From CAYVCG01 sp964449985 (GTDB lineage: Bacteria; Bacillota; Clostridia; Lachnospirales; WRAX01), in contig CAYVCG010000001.1 of assembly GCA_964449985.1 (NCBI GenBank), positions 1 to 64,000 on the forward strand: 64,000 bases of DNA, read 5' to 3'. The notes below the pieces were generated by a model. It worked only from the letters and a program-made list of their open reading frames with translations, did not search any database and was not told the origin of the DNA. This document shows positions 46,839 through 55,143 of the stretch, piece after piece. The position numbers and the translations under genes were made by a program. Within the stretch, counting starts at the first letter, position 1; each line of letters opens with the position of its first letter.

Positions 46839-47717
46839 TTATTCCACCATTTCATTTAATATATTATATACGGTTTCTTTTATATAGCTGGCTGCGGTTA
46901 TAGGCGCGACCTTCCCCGGCAATGATGGTGCATAGGTTATCGTTAATCCTTCTTTTTTAGCTTCCTCTGCATCTATGCCAAAAGGCTTTGATGCTAGTTC
47001 TATAATTACGCAGTTTTTGTTTATAAGCTTTAGGTTGGTTTTGTCCAGAATAATGCTTGGAACAGTGTTAAAAATGACATCCATTTTACCTAGATTATCA
47101 TTAAGAGTATCGTATGTGAGATCATTGTATCCATAGCCACGGATTAAAGATACATCGGAATGTTTCCTAGCAACAGCATAAACGTTTGCCCCTATACCAG
47201 AAAGCATTTTTGTGAGGAATTTGCCGACGCGCCCGAAACCAATAACCAATGCGTTGCTTGCATGAAGAGTTGTTTTCATTTTTTCAAAAGCTATTTGGAT
47301 TGCGCCTTCGGCAGTTGGAATGGCGTTTTGTATCGCCATTTCATCCCTTTCCAAAATGTCAAACACCTTAATGCCTCGATCATTTGCCAGTTTAATTATG
47401 TCTTCACTTATGCGGCCTGCGATAAATACCTGGTCTTCCTTCATGGCTTCAAACAACTCATTTATGGAAACAAACTTTTCGTTAAACGGCATGTTAAGAT
47501 TATTCCCGTTGCTACAGCAAGGCGTGGGCCCGATAACTATATCGGTGTTTAACAGCGCCCTTGACAAAACTTTTGTGTTTCTTATAGCAACGCCATGATA
47601 ATTTTTGTATTCAGAGAATCCAAAGGCTTTAACCTTGTTGCCTTCATTTTTCAATATATTGTATAAATAAAGGTTTCTCAAGTCACCGCCAATTATCAAA
47701 AAATTGGATGCCTTCAT
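46839..47717 (-). CDS. spoVFA: Dipicolinate synthase subunit A
   Basis: The 292-residue subunit has an N-terminal domain (FLIIGGDLRNLYLYNIL) and a Rossmann NAD(P) domain (ALVIGFGRVGKFLTKML). It converts the lysine-pathway intermediate dihydrodipicolinate with spoVFB. Start at the ATG after AGGGGTGATAGTAA. A sigma-K-like promoter sits about 35 bases upstream. Family length is standard. Confidence 0.96.
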   Translation of the reverse strand: MKASNFLIIGGDLRNLYLYNILKNEGNKVKAFGFSEYKNYHGVAIRNTKVLSRALLNTDIVIGPTPCCSNGNNLNMPFNEKFVSINELFEAMKEDQVFIAGRISEDIIKLANDRGIKVFDILERDEMAIQNAIPTAEGAIQIAFEKMKTTLHASNALVIGFGRVGKFLTKMLSGIGANVYAVARKHSDVSLIRGYGYNDLTYDTLNDNLGKMDVIFNTVPSIILDKTNLKLINKNCVIIELASKPFGIDAEEAKKEGLTITYAPSLPGKVAPITAASYIKETVYNILNEMVE

Positions 47718-47753
47718 TTACTATCACCCCTAGAAAAAATCACCTTTTATTGA

Positions 47754-47780
47754 TATAATATGTTTGAAACGACTGTGCGT
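47754..47780 (-). promoter_or_regulatory. Sigma-K-like mother-cell promoter of spoVFAB
   Basis: On the minus strand AC (47779-47780), 16 bases, CATATTATA (47754-47762), which fits the sigma-K consensus AC-N16/17-CATANNNTA exactly. The spoVF operon of Bacillus is sigma-K dependent, so the context is right. Confidence 0.65.
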
Positions 47781-47867
47781 GATTGAATTATTATCACGGA
47801 CAAACTCTGTTTGAAAACAATATTATTCTATATGTTATGCAAAAGCTGGATATAAGGAGATACTTTA

Positions 47868-48605
47868 ATGCGGAAAGAATTTTCAAGAACACAAATGATT
47901 TTGGGAGAGGAAGCAATGGAACGGCTATATGGGGCGCATGTGGCTGTTTTTGGCGTCGGTGGTGTCGGGTCATATGTTGTCGAGGCGTTGGTGAGAGCGG
48001 GGATTGGAAAACTAACTATAGTTGATAGCGATGTAGTTAATATAACAAACATAAACCGACAGCTTATCGCAACAATGAAAACTATCGGCGAAAAAAAGGT
48101 CGATGTCATGAAAAACAGGATTTTGGACATAAATCCAAGCGCAGAGGTAAATGCATATTCGATATTTTTCACCGCAGAAACATGCGGTTCTATAGATTTT
48201 TCAGAATTCGATTATGTGGTTGACGCTATAGACACCGTAACGTCAAAACTCCTTTTGGTAGAATGCGCAAGGCGCTTTAACACCCCCATTATAAGCTCCA
48301 TGGGAACAGGGAACAAGCTAGACCCAACGAGGCTTGAAGTTGTCGATATCTATAAGACATCTGTCTGCCCTCTTGCCAAGGTCATGAGAACAGAGCTTAG
48401 AAAGCGCGGGATTAATTCGCTTACTGTGCTTTACTCTAAAGAACAGCCGATAAAGCCCGTTGGCTTTAAAGACAGCGATGACTCTGATTTGCAGACGACT
48501 GTTGGTTCTAGGCATATTCCCGGAAGCATATCATTTGTTCCGTCTTCTGCAGGGCTCATTATCGCATCGGTGGTAATACGGGATTTGGTCGGCATTTTAA
48601 AATAA
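47868..48605 (+). CDS. tcdA: tRNA threonylcarbamoyladenosine dehydratase
   Basis: TcdA (an E1/ThiF-like enzyme) cyclises t6A37 of tRNA to ct6A. The 245-residue protein has the nucleotide loop GVGGVGSYVVEALVRAGIG, DSDVVNITNINRQ, and DAIDTVTSKLLL. The late KTSVCPLAKVMRTELRKRGI block distinguishes TcdA from MoeB/ThiF. RBS is AAGGAG. It is monocistronic and ends at a bidirectional terminator. Confidence 0.92.
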   Translation: MRKEFSRTQMILGEEAMERLYGAHVAVFGVGGVGSYVVEALVRAGIGKLTIVDSDVVNITNINRQLIATMKTIGEKKVDVMKNRILDINPSAEVNAYSIFFTAETCGSIDFSEFDYVVDAIDTVTSKLLLVECARRFNTPIISSMGTGNKLDPTRLEVVDIYKTSVCPLAKVMRTELRKRGINSLTVLYSKEQPIKPVGFKDSDDSDLQTTVGSRHIPGSISFVPSSAGLIIASVVIRDLVGILK

Positions 48606-48615
48606 GCAGGCATAA

Positions 48616-48655
48616 AAAAGAGCCATGGAAAAGATTTATTTATTCCGTGGCTTTT
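48616..48655. terminator. Bidirectional terminator after tcdA
   Basis: AAAAGAGCCATGGAA pairs with TTCCGTGGCTTTT around a 12-base loop. It lies between convergent genes. Confidence 0.8.
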
Positions 48656-48690
48656 GCTTTCTAAATGTTTATTTTACAGCAACTGCTCAT

Positions 48691-49047
48691 TTAAACATTG
48701 CTCTTTTTTAATATATTCATAGCGTTAATAGCGGTAGGAAATCCTGCATATGGCACAGTTTGTATAATGATTTCCTCGATTTCTTGTTTGGTCAAGCCTA
48801 CATTAAGTCCGGCATGAATATGCACATCCAATTGCGGCTCACGCCCACCTAAGCAAGTTAGCATTGCTATTGTGGCGATTTCTCTATCCCTAAGAGATAA
48901 AGCTTCTCTGCTATAAATATCTCCAAATGCGAACTCAACTATATATCGTCCTAAATCCCCCAGGCTTTCAATAATCTCCACCCCTGTATTTCCATCAACT
49001 TCAAATAGCTTTTTTAGCCCTTTTTCAAAACGGCTGTTATCGCTCAT
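48691..49047 (-). CDS. Carboxymuconolactone decarboxylase-family protein
   Basis: The 118-residue protein shows the CMD fold: LSLRDREIATIAML, then HIHAGLNVGLTKQEIEEIIIQTVPYAGFP. Only one cysteine (MLTCLGG) is present and not the CxxC pair of AhpD-type peroxidase relatives, so peroxidase activity of that type is unlikely. It is encoded with, and overlaps by 11 bases, a MerR regulator. A similar pairing exists in Bacillus (adhR with yraC), which suggests control by aldehyde or electrophile stress. Confidence 0.9.
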   Translation of the reverse strand: MSDNSRFEKGLKKLFEVDGNTGVEIIESLGDLGRYIVEFAFGDIYSREALSLRDREIATIAMLTCLGGREPQLDVHIHAGLNVGLTKQEIEEIIIQTVPYAGFPTAINAMNILKKSNV

Positions 49048-49417
49048 TATTAATCTCCTCCATTTTATTATATATATTTATTTTATCCTCCAACAAACGA
49101 ACATCGTTTTTAAGGCTATCCATTTTTTGAAGCACGAACCGTTTATGTTGCTCTAAAATCTGTATTCTATCTTTAATTGTGCTATCACCTTGCGCTCTTA
49201 ACACAGCATATCGTTTCATCTGCGCGATAGGCATCCCCATCTCTTTGAGCTTCCCCAAAAATTGTATCCATTCGATTTCTTTCTCACTAAACCGCCGAAC
49301 GCCATTAGCATCCCGGTCTATATTATTAATTAAGCCCTCACTTTCGTAATAACGGATATTTGATGGAGACAGCCCTGTAAGCTTTGATACATCTTTTATA
49401 GAAAAGTACTTATCCAT
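49037..49417 (-). CDS. MerR-family transcriptional regulator (AdhR/NmlR-like)
   Basis: The 126-residue protein has the MerR helix-turn-helix and wing (SIKDVSKLTGLSPSNIRYYE, GVRRFSEKEIEWIQFL, LKEMGMPIAQMK) and a C-terminal dimerisation coiled coil. It contains no cysteine; AdhR-like relatives often have one in the CLKETGM position, where this protein has Gly-Lys. Its operator is probably the dyad in its own 19-base-spacer promoter (see 49424-49454). The predicted transcript starts at or next to the ATG, so translation may be leaderless. Confidence 0.92.
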   Translation of the reverse strand: MDKYFSIKDVSKLTGLSPSNIRYYESEGLINNIDRDANGVRRFSEKEIEWIQFLGKLKEMGMPIAQMKRYAVLRAQGDSTIKDRIQILEQHKRFVLQKMDSLKNDVRLLEDKINIYNKMEEINNER

Positions 49418-49423
49418 GAATGC

Positions 49424-49454
49424 AGTATACCACCTTAAAGTTACTTTAAGTCAA
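49424..49454 (-). promoter_or_regulatory. MerR-type promoter with 19-base spacer and perfect operator dyad
   Basis: On the minus strand TTGACT (49449-49454), 19 bases, TATACT (49424-49429). Inside the spacer is CTTAAAGTAACTTTAAG, a perfect inverted repeat with 8-base arms. The long spacer with a centred dyad is diagnostic of MerR-activated promoters. It resembles the AdhR operator I recall (CTTAAAG-N4-CTTTAAG), with one base less at the centre. Confidence 0.8.
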
Positions 49455-49472
49455 CAGTTTTTCAATAAAAAT

Positions 49473-49495
49473 AGGGTGGAATTTTTATCCACCCT
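49473..49495 (-). terminator. Terminator hairpin of the Tim44-like gene, distal copy with U-tract
   Basis: On the minus strand AGGGTGGA pairs with TCCACCCT around TAAAAAT, then ATTTTTATT. It is a 22-of-23 match to 49626-49648 and lies on the far side of repeat copy D from the gene. Confidence 0.75.
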
Positions 49496-49500
49496 CACGA

Positions 49501-49620
49501 TATTGACAAATACTAAAATTTCTAACGGACGGCCAATGGCCGCCCCTACAAATGGCGTAAAACCAGAATTTCTGTAGGGGCGCGCATTGCGCGCCCGTAT
49601 TGTTCGATAAATTGTCCACA
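49501..49620 (-). repeat. Dispersed MITE-like repeat, copy D (full length, inverted)
   Basis: The minus strand reads TGTGGACAAT...TTTGTCAATA with perfect palindromes GGGCGCGC-AAT-GCGCGCCC and GGACGGCC-like GGCCATTGGCC. In this copy CCCCTACA and TGTAGGGG can also pair, joining the two palindromes. It is oriented the same way relative to its upstream gene as copy C is to cdd. Confidence 0.85.
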
Positions 49621-49625
49621 GCCTA

Positions 49626-49648
49626 AGGTTGGAATTTTTATCCACCCT
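49626..49648 (-). terminator. Terminator hairpin of the Tim44-like gene, proximal copy without U-tract
   Basis: On the minus strand AGGGTGGATAAAAATTCC-AACCT follows the stop codon by 20 bases. It has one mismatch in the stem and no T-run; TAGGC and the repeat follow. Confidence 0.7.
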
Positions 49649-49667
49649 ATTCCACAATATTCAAATC

Positions 49668-50627
49668 CTAATACCCTCTAACACTGTTTATCTCACACAG
49701 CACCCAGTCAAACTTACCTGTTGTTATAACGCTGTCACAATACTGGCATTGTCCGGATGATGTTATATCAGTCGGCGCGCCACAATTAGGACAGTTAGTC
49801 GTGCTTAGGTTGCTTGTAGACGGATTCGTTTTTGTATCCGCGCTGCGTATAAATTTCAGCAAGTATGCCATACGATATACTTTATTAGGATCTCCGCGCA
49901 ATACCTTGCCGGTTTCATCGTCGATAAAGTAGTCATTCATCTTCGCATTTAAATAAACGGTCAGATAAGCATAATCTTCATCCTTTGAATATGCTGTCAA
50001 ATACGCATCATTTACGCAAATATTTTCCACGATATTAGTCCTTTTGTTATCAATATGCTCTTGAAGCTGCAACTGATGCGTCTTGAAAAGCGTATCGTTT
50101 TCGAAAGGCCTTGCCAATTTCCAATCACGTTTGGTCCATGCTGTTTGAAGCTGAACAAACACTTCTTTTGACCATGAAATAAACTTATCTGATGAGAATA
50201 ACTGGTCTTCCTCTTTTATTTGCGCTGATATCGCCTCAGTGTTATTCGGATGGTTTTGAGGTATTTGCGAACTGTCTAACGGGCGCAGGTTTTTATCCGA
50301 AGAACTGCTATTGCGGCTTACACTCTTGCCAATAAACACTAGAACTATAACAACAACAATTAATCCAACAAATCCCAACGGCCCATTCGTAAAGAACAGC
50401 AAAATAATCCATATCAAAAAGTCACTAGAATCGCCGTTACTACTGCCATAACCTCCGTCGTATCCTCCCCCGTCAAAGCTTCCTCCATCTGAATCATAAC
50501 TATTAAAATTCCCAACATCTGCCATGGCATAACGTGGGCTAAGATTAATCGTGATGTTTACAGTCCCAACTGTTATACACACCATAACAACAATATATAG
50601 CAGCCGCCTAATCATGTTATTCTTCAT
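49668..50627 (-). CDS. Tim44-like-domain membrane protein with C-terminal zinc ribbon
   Basis: The 319-residue protein has an N-terminal signal-like helix (about 8-27), a Gly/Asp/Ser-rich segment, two further hydrophobic stretches (about 70-105), a Tim44-like domain (about 130-265, FISWSKEVFVQLQTAWTKRDW) and a zinc ribbon (CPNCG...CQYC). The ATG at 50627 follows GGGAG. It is encoded directly after an SPFH/zinc-ribbon protein. This combination resembles YdjI with YdjG/H of Bacillus, which help place PspA at the membrane. No pspA is seen nearby. Confidence 0.8.
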   Translation of the reverse strand: MKNNMIRRLLYIVVMVCITVGTVNITINLSPRYAMADVGNFNSYDSDGGSFDGGGYDGGYGSSNGDSSDFLIWIILLFFTNGPLGFVGLIVVVIVLVFIGKSVSRNSSSSDKNLRPLDSSQIPQNHPNNTEAISAQIKEEDQLFSSDKFISWSKEVFVQLQTAWTKRDWKLARPFENDTLFKTHQLQLQEHIDNKRTNIVENICVNDAYLTAYSKDEDYAYLTVYLNAKMNDYFIDDETGKVLRGDPNKVYRMAYLLKFIRSADTKTNPSTSNLSTTNCPNCGAPTDITSSGQCQYCDSVITTGKFDWVLCEINSVRGY

Positions 50628-50662
50628 AACATACTCTCCCAATCATTTTTATTAGCACAAGG

Positions 50663-51913
50663 TTATTTTGCAGCGCCGCATTCCGGGCAGAACTTAACAG
50701 GCTTTTCGCTAACAAAACCACAAGCAGGGCATTTAAGCGAAGGCTCCGAAGGCTTTGGAGAACCACATTCTCCGCAGAACTTAGACATAGCGCTATTTTC
50801 ATTGCCACAGGAGCACTTCCAAGAACCGCTTTGGGCAGGATTTGGCTTGCCGCAGGAAGAACAGAATTTTGTGCTGTTGGTTTCGCCACAAGAGCATCGC
50901 CATAAGTTGCTGACATGTTTAAACGTCCGACTAGGCTCGGGCATATTTTGAATAAAAGAGCCCATATTATTCATAGCTTGGCCGGCAAGATTCATGCCAA
51001 AAACACCCATAGCAACTCCGCCGCTATTGTTTGCCGCATTGACCATAGCATCTGCACCGGCGGATGCCAAAAGACCGCCTGCCGCATTTTTATCGGAAAA
51101 GAACATAGCATCAGACATTTTCTCGACCCTCGCCTGAGACTTACTATCAAGGGTAATCCCGTTTATGCCAACGGAAACTATGACAATACCGCGATTTTGT
51201 GTCCATGCGCTGTCCAAAATATCATTCATATATTCAGTTATTTCTGTGCCTCTGGATGAAAGCTTGTTATAAGGAACATTCTGTTTGTTTATAACCTCGT
51301 TAAGCTTCGTCATAAATTCGGGCTTTATTCTTGACGAATACTCATCCGCTGTATACACTTCTGCAACAGTTCCCACAACGTTTTCAACAAACGCAATCGG
51401 ATCTATAATTTTAAAGCTATATGAACCGTGATATTTAAGATTAATAGCCCTGTATTGCGGATCCTCATAAGGAACAGGCTCTGGAGTTCCAAAAAGGTTG
51501 TCTAATATCTCTTTAGTATTTACATAATATATCCGCATATCCTTGCCGCTTTCGCCGCCCATTTTAATACGCTCGACCGATTTGTCAAATATCCTTTTTA
51601 AACCACCATATAAACCTTGAGCATCAAAAAAACTGGATTCAGAACCGCTCTGGAAAACATATTCCCCCGCTTCCGCAACAAATTCACGCACAAGCCCATT
51701 ATCGGTTATAATACAAGCGACACCGGCAGGAACAACTATTCTAGAACCGTTTGTGATAACGCCTTCATTGCTTTTAGTATTTGCGCCACGCTCTGTTCTT
51801 CTGTAAATCCTGCGCATCAAATCACGTGGTTTCATATCAGCTGTAAAAAAATCATAATATTGATCAGATAATGTACTTTTAGCGGATGTTATTGCTGCCT
51901 TGATTAAGCCCAT
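50663..51913 (-). CDS. SPFH-domain protein with C-terminal zinc ribbons (YdjI-like)
   Basis: The 416-residue protein begins MGLIKAAITSAKSTL and contains an SPFH domain (about 30-310), with no membrane helix. A hydrophobic, Gly/Asn/Met-rich segment (about 285-325) precedes three cysteine-paired zinc ribbons (CSCGETNSTKFCSSCG, CSCGN...CGECG, CPACG...CPECG). It is the YdjI/virion-core-protein-like family. Bacillus YdjI is linked to membrane-stress (PspA) function. The ATG at 51913 is favoured over 51916 on spacing from GAGG. It probably shares an operon with the Tim44-like gene (35-base gap). Confidence 0.88.
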   Translation of the reverse strand: MGLIKAAITSAKSTLSDQYYDFFTADMKPRDLMRRIYRRTERGANTKSNEGVITNGSRIVVPAGVACIITDNGLVREFVAEAGEYVFQSGSESSFFDAQGLYGGLKRIFDKSVERIKMGGESGKDMRIYYVNTKEILDNLFGTPEPVPYEDPQYRAINLKYHGSYSFKIIDPIAFVENVVGTVAEVYTADEYSSRIKPEFMTKLNEVINKQNVPYNKLSSRGTEITEYMNDILDSAWTQNRGIVIVSVGINGITLDSKSQARVEKMSDAMFFSDKNAAGGLLASAGADAMVNAANNSGGVAMGVFGMNLAGQAMNNMGSFIQNMPEPSRTFKHVSNLWRCSCGETNSTKFCSSCGKPNPAQSGSWKCSCGNENSAMSKFCGECGSPKPSEPSLKCPACGFVSEKPVKFCPECGAAK

Positions 51914-51992
51914 CATGCATTCCTCTTTTCATTATTTATTTAATCTTGTTTAGAAGTTTATAATTATATAAACGCAAAATGGTTTCATTTTG

Positions 51993-52021
51993 ATTATACA
52001 AAAAAACATATTATTACTCAA
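51993..52021 (-). promoter_or_regulatory. Sigma-A promoter of the SPFH/Tim44-like operon
   Basis: On the minus strand TTGAGT (52016-52021), 17 bases, TATAAT (51993-51998). The leader is about 75 bases. The opposing gene rsmI has an extended -10 (TGATATAAT, 52063-52071) with no clear -35. Confidence 0.6.
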
Positions 52022-52107
52022 TAAATAAATTTAAAAACTTATGGAATAGTATGGATATAAGATGATATAATTATGCTGTTAAAAGACATCGTGAAAGGAA
52101 TTTTATT

Positions 52108-52956
52108 ATGCCGGGAATGCTTTATGTTTGCGCAACACCTATAGGGAATTTGGAAGATATAACGCTTAGGGTCTTACGGGTGTTAAAAGAGGTTGATTTT
52201 ATAGCGGCGGAAGACACAAGACACACTCAAAAACTGCTTAATTATTATGATATTAAAGCAGCCCTGACAAGTTATCATGAGCACAACAAAAAAACAAAGG
52301 GCATGGAAATAATAAAACGTATTTTAAACGGCGAAACTGCCGCCCTTGTTACAGATGCAGGAATGCCAGGCATTTCTGACCCCGGCGAGGATTTAATACG
52401 GCTGTGTTATGAAAACGGCATAGAGGTTACTGTATGCCCGGGCGCTTGTGCTTCTGTAATGGCGCTCGTGCTTTCCGGCCTGCCCACACGCAGATTCTGC
52501 TTTGAAGGTTTTTTGCCAACTAATAAAAAAGAGCGCAAACAGATACTTGATTTAGTTAAAGCAGAAACTCGAACTATTATATTTTATGAAGCGCCTCACC
52601 GTTTATTAGAAACGATGGAAACACTGTATGAAACATTAGGAAATAGAGAAGCAACCGTGCTTCGTGAGCTCACAAAGCAGCATGAAACAATAGTGAGAGG
52701 AACGCTTTCCTCACTAATAGATAAGTTCAAAACGACAGAACCCCGTGGCGAGATTGTGCTTGTTATTCATGGGGTTGATATCGGCGGGCTTTTGGATGAA
52801 GAAAGGGCAAAATGGCTCGAAACATCTATCAAAGACCATGTATCGATGTATATCGGCCAAGGCATGAGTAAAATGGACGCTATGAAAAAAGCAGCTAAAG
52901 ACAGGGGAGTTTCCAAAAGCGATATATATAAAGAGTTGATTGATGATATTCAATAA
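52108..52956 (+). CDS. rsmI: 16S rRNA (cytidine1402-2'-O)-methyltransferase
   Basis: RsmI methylates C1402 of 16S rRNA with S-adenosylmethionine and helps decoding accuracy. The 282-residue protein has LYVCATPIGNLEDITLR, AAEDTRHTQKLL, TDAGMPGISDPG and RELTKQHE in the standard order. It starts at the ATG 8 bases after AAAGGA. It is a single gene flanked by a convergent lipase-like gene. Confidence 0.96.
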   Translation: MPGMLYVCATPIGNLEDITLRVLRVLKEVDFIAAEDTRHTQKLLNYYDIKAALTSYHEHNKKTKGMEIIKRILNGETAALVTDAGMPGISDPGEDLIRLCYENGIEVTVCPGACASVMALVLSGLPTRRFCFEGFLPTNKKERKQILDLVKAETRTIIFYEAPHRLLETMETLYETLGNREATVLRELTKQHETIVRGTLSSLIDKFKTTEPRGEIVLVIHGVDIGGLLDEERAKWLETSIKDHVSMYIGQGMSKMDAMKKAAKDRGVSKSDIYKELIDDIQ

Positions 52957-52975
52957 TCAAACCTACTTAATAAAC

Positions 52976-52998
52976 AACCCCGCCCAATTGGCGAGGTT
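52976..52998. terminator. Bidirectional terminator after rsmI
   Basis: AACCCCGCC pairs with GGCGAGGTT around CAATT, with T/A-rich flanks, between convergent genes. Confidence 0.75.
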
Positions 52999-53006
52999 AT
53001 TAATTA

Positions 53007-54143
53007 TTATTGCTTCTTTTGATGGTCATCAAGTAAACCATCCAAAAATGTTATGCATTTTTCTTCCATAGCCGTTATAAAGTCTTTATGCGTTGCTTTC
53101 TCTAGCTTTGGAAGCTCTTCGTGCCTAACCCCAAGCATAATAAATTTATTAATAACATCCATAATAGTCGGCATTATATGCTTTGCATTTGATACAACTC
53201 CCATAAGCAGCTCATTTATAAATATTGCATCGGGATAATGAGACCATACAAAGCCTTCAAAATCAAAGGGATTTACTAAAACGCCATTCTCGTCTTCAAA
53301 CCTGCGGTTCATTTTCAATGTTTCAACCTTTTCATAATGTACAAGTAACCTGCCCACAATATCATTTTCGGCAACTTTGTTGCTAAAATTCGCCGCTTGC
53401 AGCCTAGCCTTATAATTGCGATTTTCCAGCGCAACTTCCATTGGCAATCCAATACCGTCTATAGAAGCACCACCCATATTATCAAAGTATGACGCAAGAT
53501 ATATTGCAAGGCCTCCTCCTTTGGAATGCCCAAAGGCACTGTATTTAGTCTTGCTGTCGCCGTATTTGGCCTTAATATCTTTAACAAACGACACAAGCGG
53601 AGCAAAATTGCTTGATGATCCAAATATCATATTAAAATTATCGCGCCAATCCTCTGATTTGAATATTTCAGTCCATTTTCGCTGTTTTATTTTATCGACC
53701 CAATCACCGACAAAATCAAACATTTCGCCTTCAGAACCACGGCATACGAAATAAATCTCATTTGTTGCATAGTTTTTAAACGCAAAAACAACAAGCCCAG
53801 TGCCCTTTTCATTGCCTGTCATAACATTATCATTTTCATGGCCAATAAGAATAAGGTTTTTAAGGTTTTCATTTCTTCGCACCTCTTCAATAACCTTTTC
53901 GAAATTAAAGCGCACCCTAACCTTCTTTTTTCTAGCCAGATCCTGGCCTTTAGCCATGCCATGGGTTTGTGATCTATTGAGCATTCCTCTTTCAAAAAAA
54001 ACGGCAGTATCGCCGATTCTTGTTTTGTTATTTATCAATATGTTTTTATCGGACACATAACCGTTATAATCATCTTTATTAGAAAGATCCATATAGGAAT
54101 ATTTAACAAGCTGCAAAATATCCAAATCAGTTAGCCCCTGCAT
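53007..54143 (-). CDS. Alpha/beta-hydrolase, lipase-like (Mbeg1/DUF2974-like)
   Basis: The 378-residue protein has GHSKGG (205-210) with the probable nucleophile Ser207, preceded by FVCRGSEG (134-141), the oxyanion-side strand seen in class-3 lipases and DUF2974/Mbeg1-like proteins. The catalytic Asp and His cannot be placed with certainty. There is no signal peptide or membrane helix, so it is cytoplasmic unless exported by a dedicated route. The substrate is unknown. It is a single gene. Confidence 0.72.
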   Translation of the reverse strand: MQGLTDLDILQLVKYSYMDLSNKDDYNGYVSDKNILINNKTRIGDTAVFFERGMLNRSQTHGMAKGQDLARKKKVRVRFNFEKVIEEVRRNENLKNLILIGHENDNVMTGNEKGTGLVVFAFKNYATNEIYFVCRGSEGEMFDFVGDWVDKIKQRKWTEIFKSEDWRDNFNMIFGSSSNFAPLVSFVKDIKAKYGDSKTKYSAFGHSKGGGLAIYLASYFDNMGGASIDGIGLPMEVALENRNYKARLQAANFSNKVAENDIVGRLLVHYEKVETLKMNRRFEDENGVLVNPFDFEGFVWSHYPDAIFINELLMGVVSNAKHIMPTIMDVINKFIMLGVRHEELPKLEKATHKDFITAMEEKCITFLDGLLDDHQKKQ

Positions 54144-54146
54144 AAT

Positions 54147-54192
54147 GAAAGCCCCCGCATAAAATGATTAATACATAATATGCATGAGGCTT
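54147..54192 (-). terminator. Terminator after ribF
   Basis: On the minus strand AAAGCCTCATGCATA pairs with TTATGCGGGGGCTTT around a loop of about 16 bases. It ends the nusA-ribF operon. Confidence 0.6.
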
Positions 54193-54200
54193 TGTTTGTG

Positions 54201-55127
54201 CTATTGTATGCCATAATAATCCTTGGCTAGAGTTATATCCATTGTTATTCGTTCTTTTAGCTGCTCCACGGATTGAAACTTTATCTCATCCCGTAAAAAC
54301 TTATAGAAATCTATCCAAACGGTTTTGCCGTATAAATCTCCGTCAAAACCGAAAATATAAGTCTCAATAACAGTTGTTTCGCCGTTAACCGTTGGGTTAT
54401 CACCGATATTTGTAACGCTATAGTATTCCGTGCCGTCAAACTTGGTTTTGGTAAAGTATATACCGCAGGGTGGCAAGACCTTGTTTTTATAAGGGGTTAG
54501 GTTAACTGTGGGAAAGCCGATAGTCCTCCCCAGCTTTTTGCCATGCAAAACCTTTCCCATTATAAAATACGGCCTTGTCAAATATTTTTCTATCTGCCCA
54601 AACTCTTTTTGCGATATGAGCTTTCTTATTTTGCTGCTACTAACCTTTTTCCCGTTTTCCTCAACATGGTCACAGCCTATTACAGAAACACCGTTCTTTT
54701 TGCCTAGTTCGCAAAGCATTTCATAAGAGCCTTTTCTGTTTTTGCCAAAACGATAACCCTTTCCAACAACTATCACCTTGCATCTTAGTTGCTTAAACAA
54801 AATCTCCTCAACAAAGCATTCCGGGCCTATCATGGAAAAGTCCTTGTCAAAAGGATATTCTATATAAAAATCTATCCCAATATCCTGCAAGAGGAAAGAC
54901 TTTTCTTCAGGGGATGTTATTGTCTGAAAATGAGAATCATCGGTGAGTGTGGACATTGGATGAGGCGTAAATGATAAAACAGCGCTGTCCAACTTGTATT
55001 TTTGAGAACATTCCTTAACAACCGAAATCAGCTTACGGTGCCCGGTATGAAGGCCGTCAAAATTCCCTATAGTCAAAGCTGTATCGTTATGTATCAAATT
55101 TAGATTGTTATCAAAAATATGTTTCAT
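54201..55127 (-). CDS. ribF: Bifunctional riboflavin kinase / FMN adenylyltransferase
   Basis: RibF makes FMN from riboflavin and then FAD from FMN. The 308-residue protein has the nucleotidyltransferase motif GNFDGLHTGH (about 23-32) in the N-terminal half and the riboflavin-kinase motif GRTIGFPTVNL in the C-terminal half, followed by YGKTVWIDFYKFLRDE. It is the last gene of the translation operon, 16 bases after truB, a position common in Firmicutes. Confidence 0.96.
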   Translation of the reverse strand: MKHIFDNNLNLIHNDTALTIGNFDGLHTGHRKLISVVKECSQKYKLDSAVLSFTPHPMSTLTDDSHFQTITSPEEKSFLLQDIGIDFYIEYPFDKDFSMIGPECFVEEILFKQLRCKVIVVGKGYRFGKNRKGSYEMLCELGKKNGVSVIGCDHVEENGKKVSSSKIRKLISQKEFGQIEKYLTRPYFIMGKVLHGKKLGRTIGFPTVNLTPYKNKVLPPCGIYFTKTKFDGTEYYSVTNIGDNPTVNGETTVIETYIFGFDGDLYGKTVWIDFYKFLRDEIKFQSVEQLKERITMDITLAKDYYGIQ

Positions 55128-55143
55128 TTAAAAAAACCCCTTA

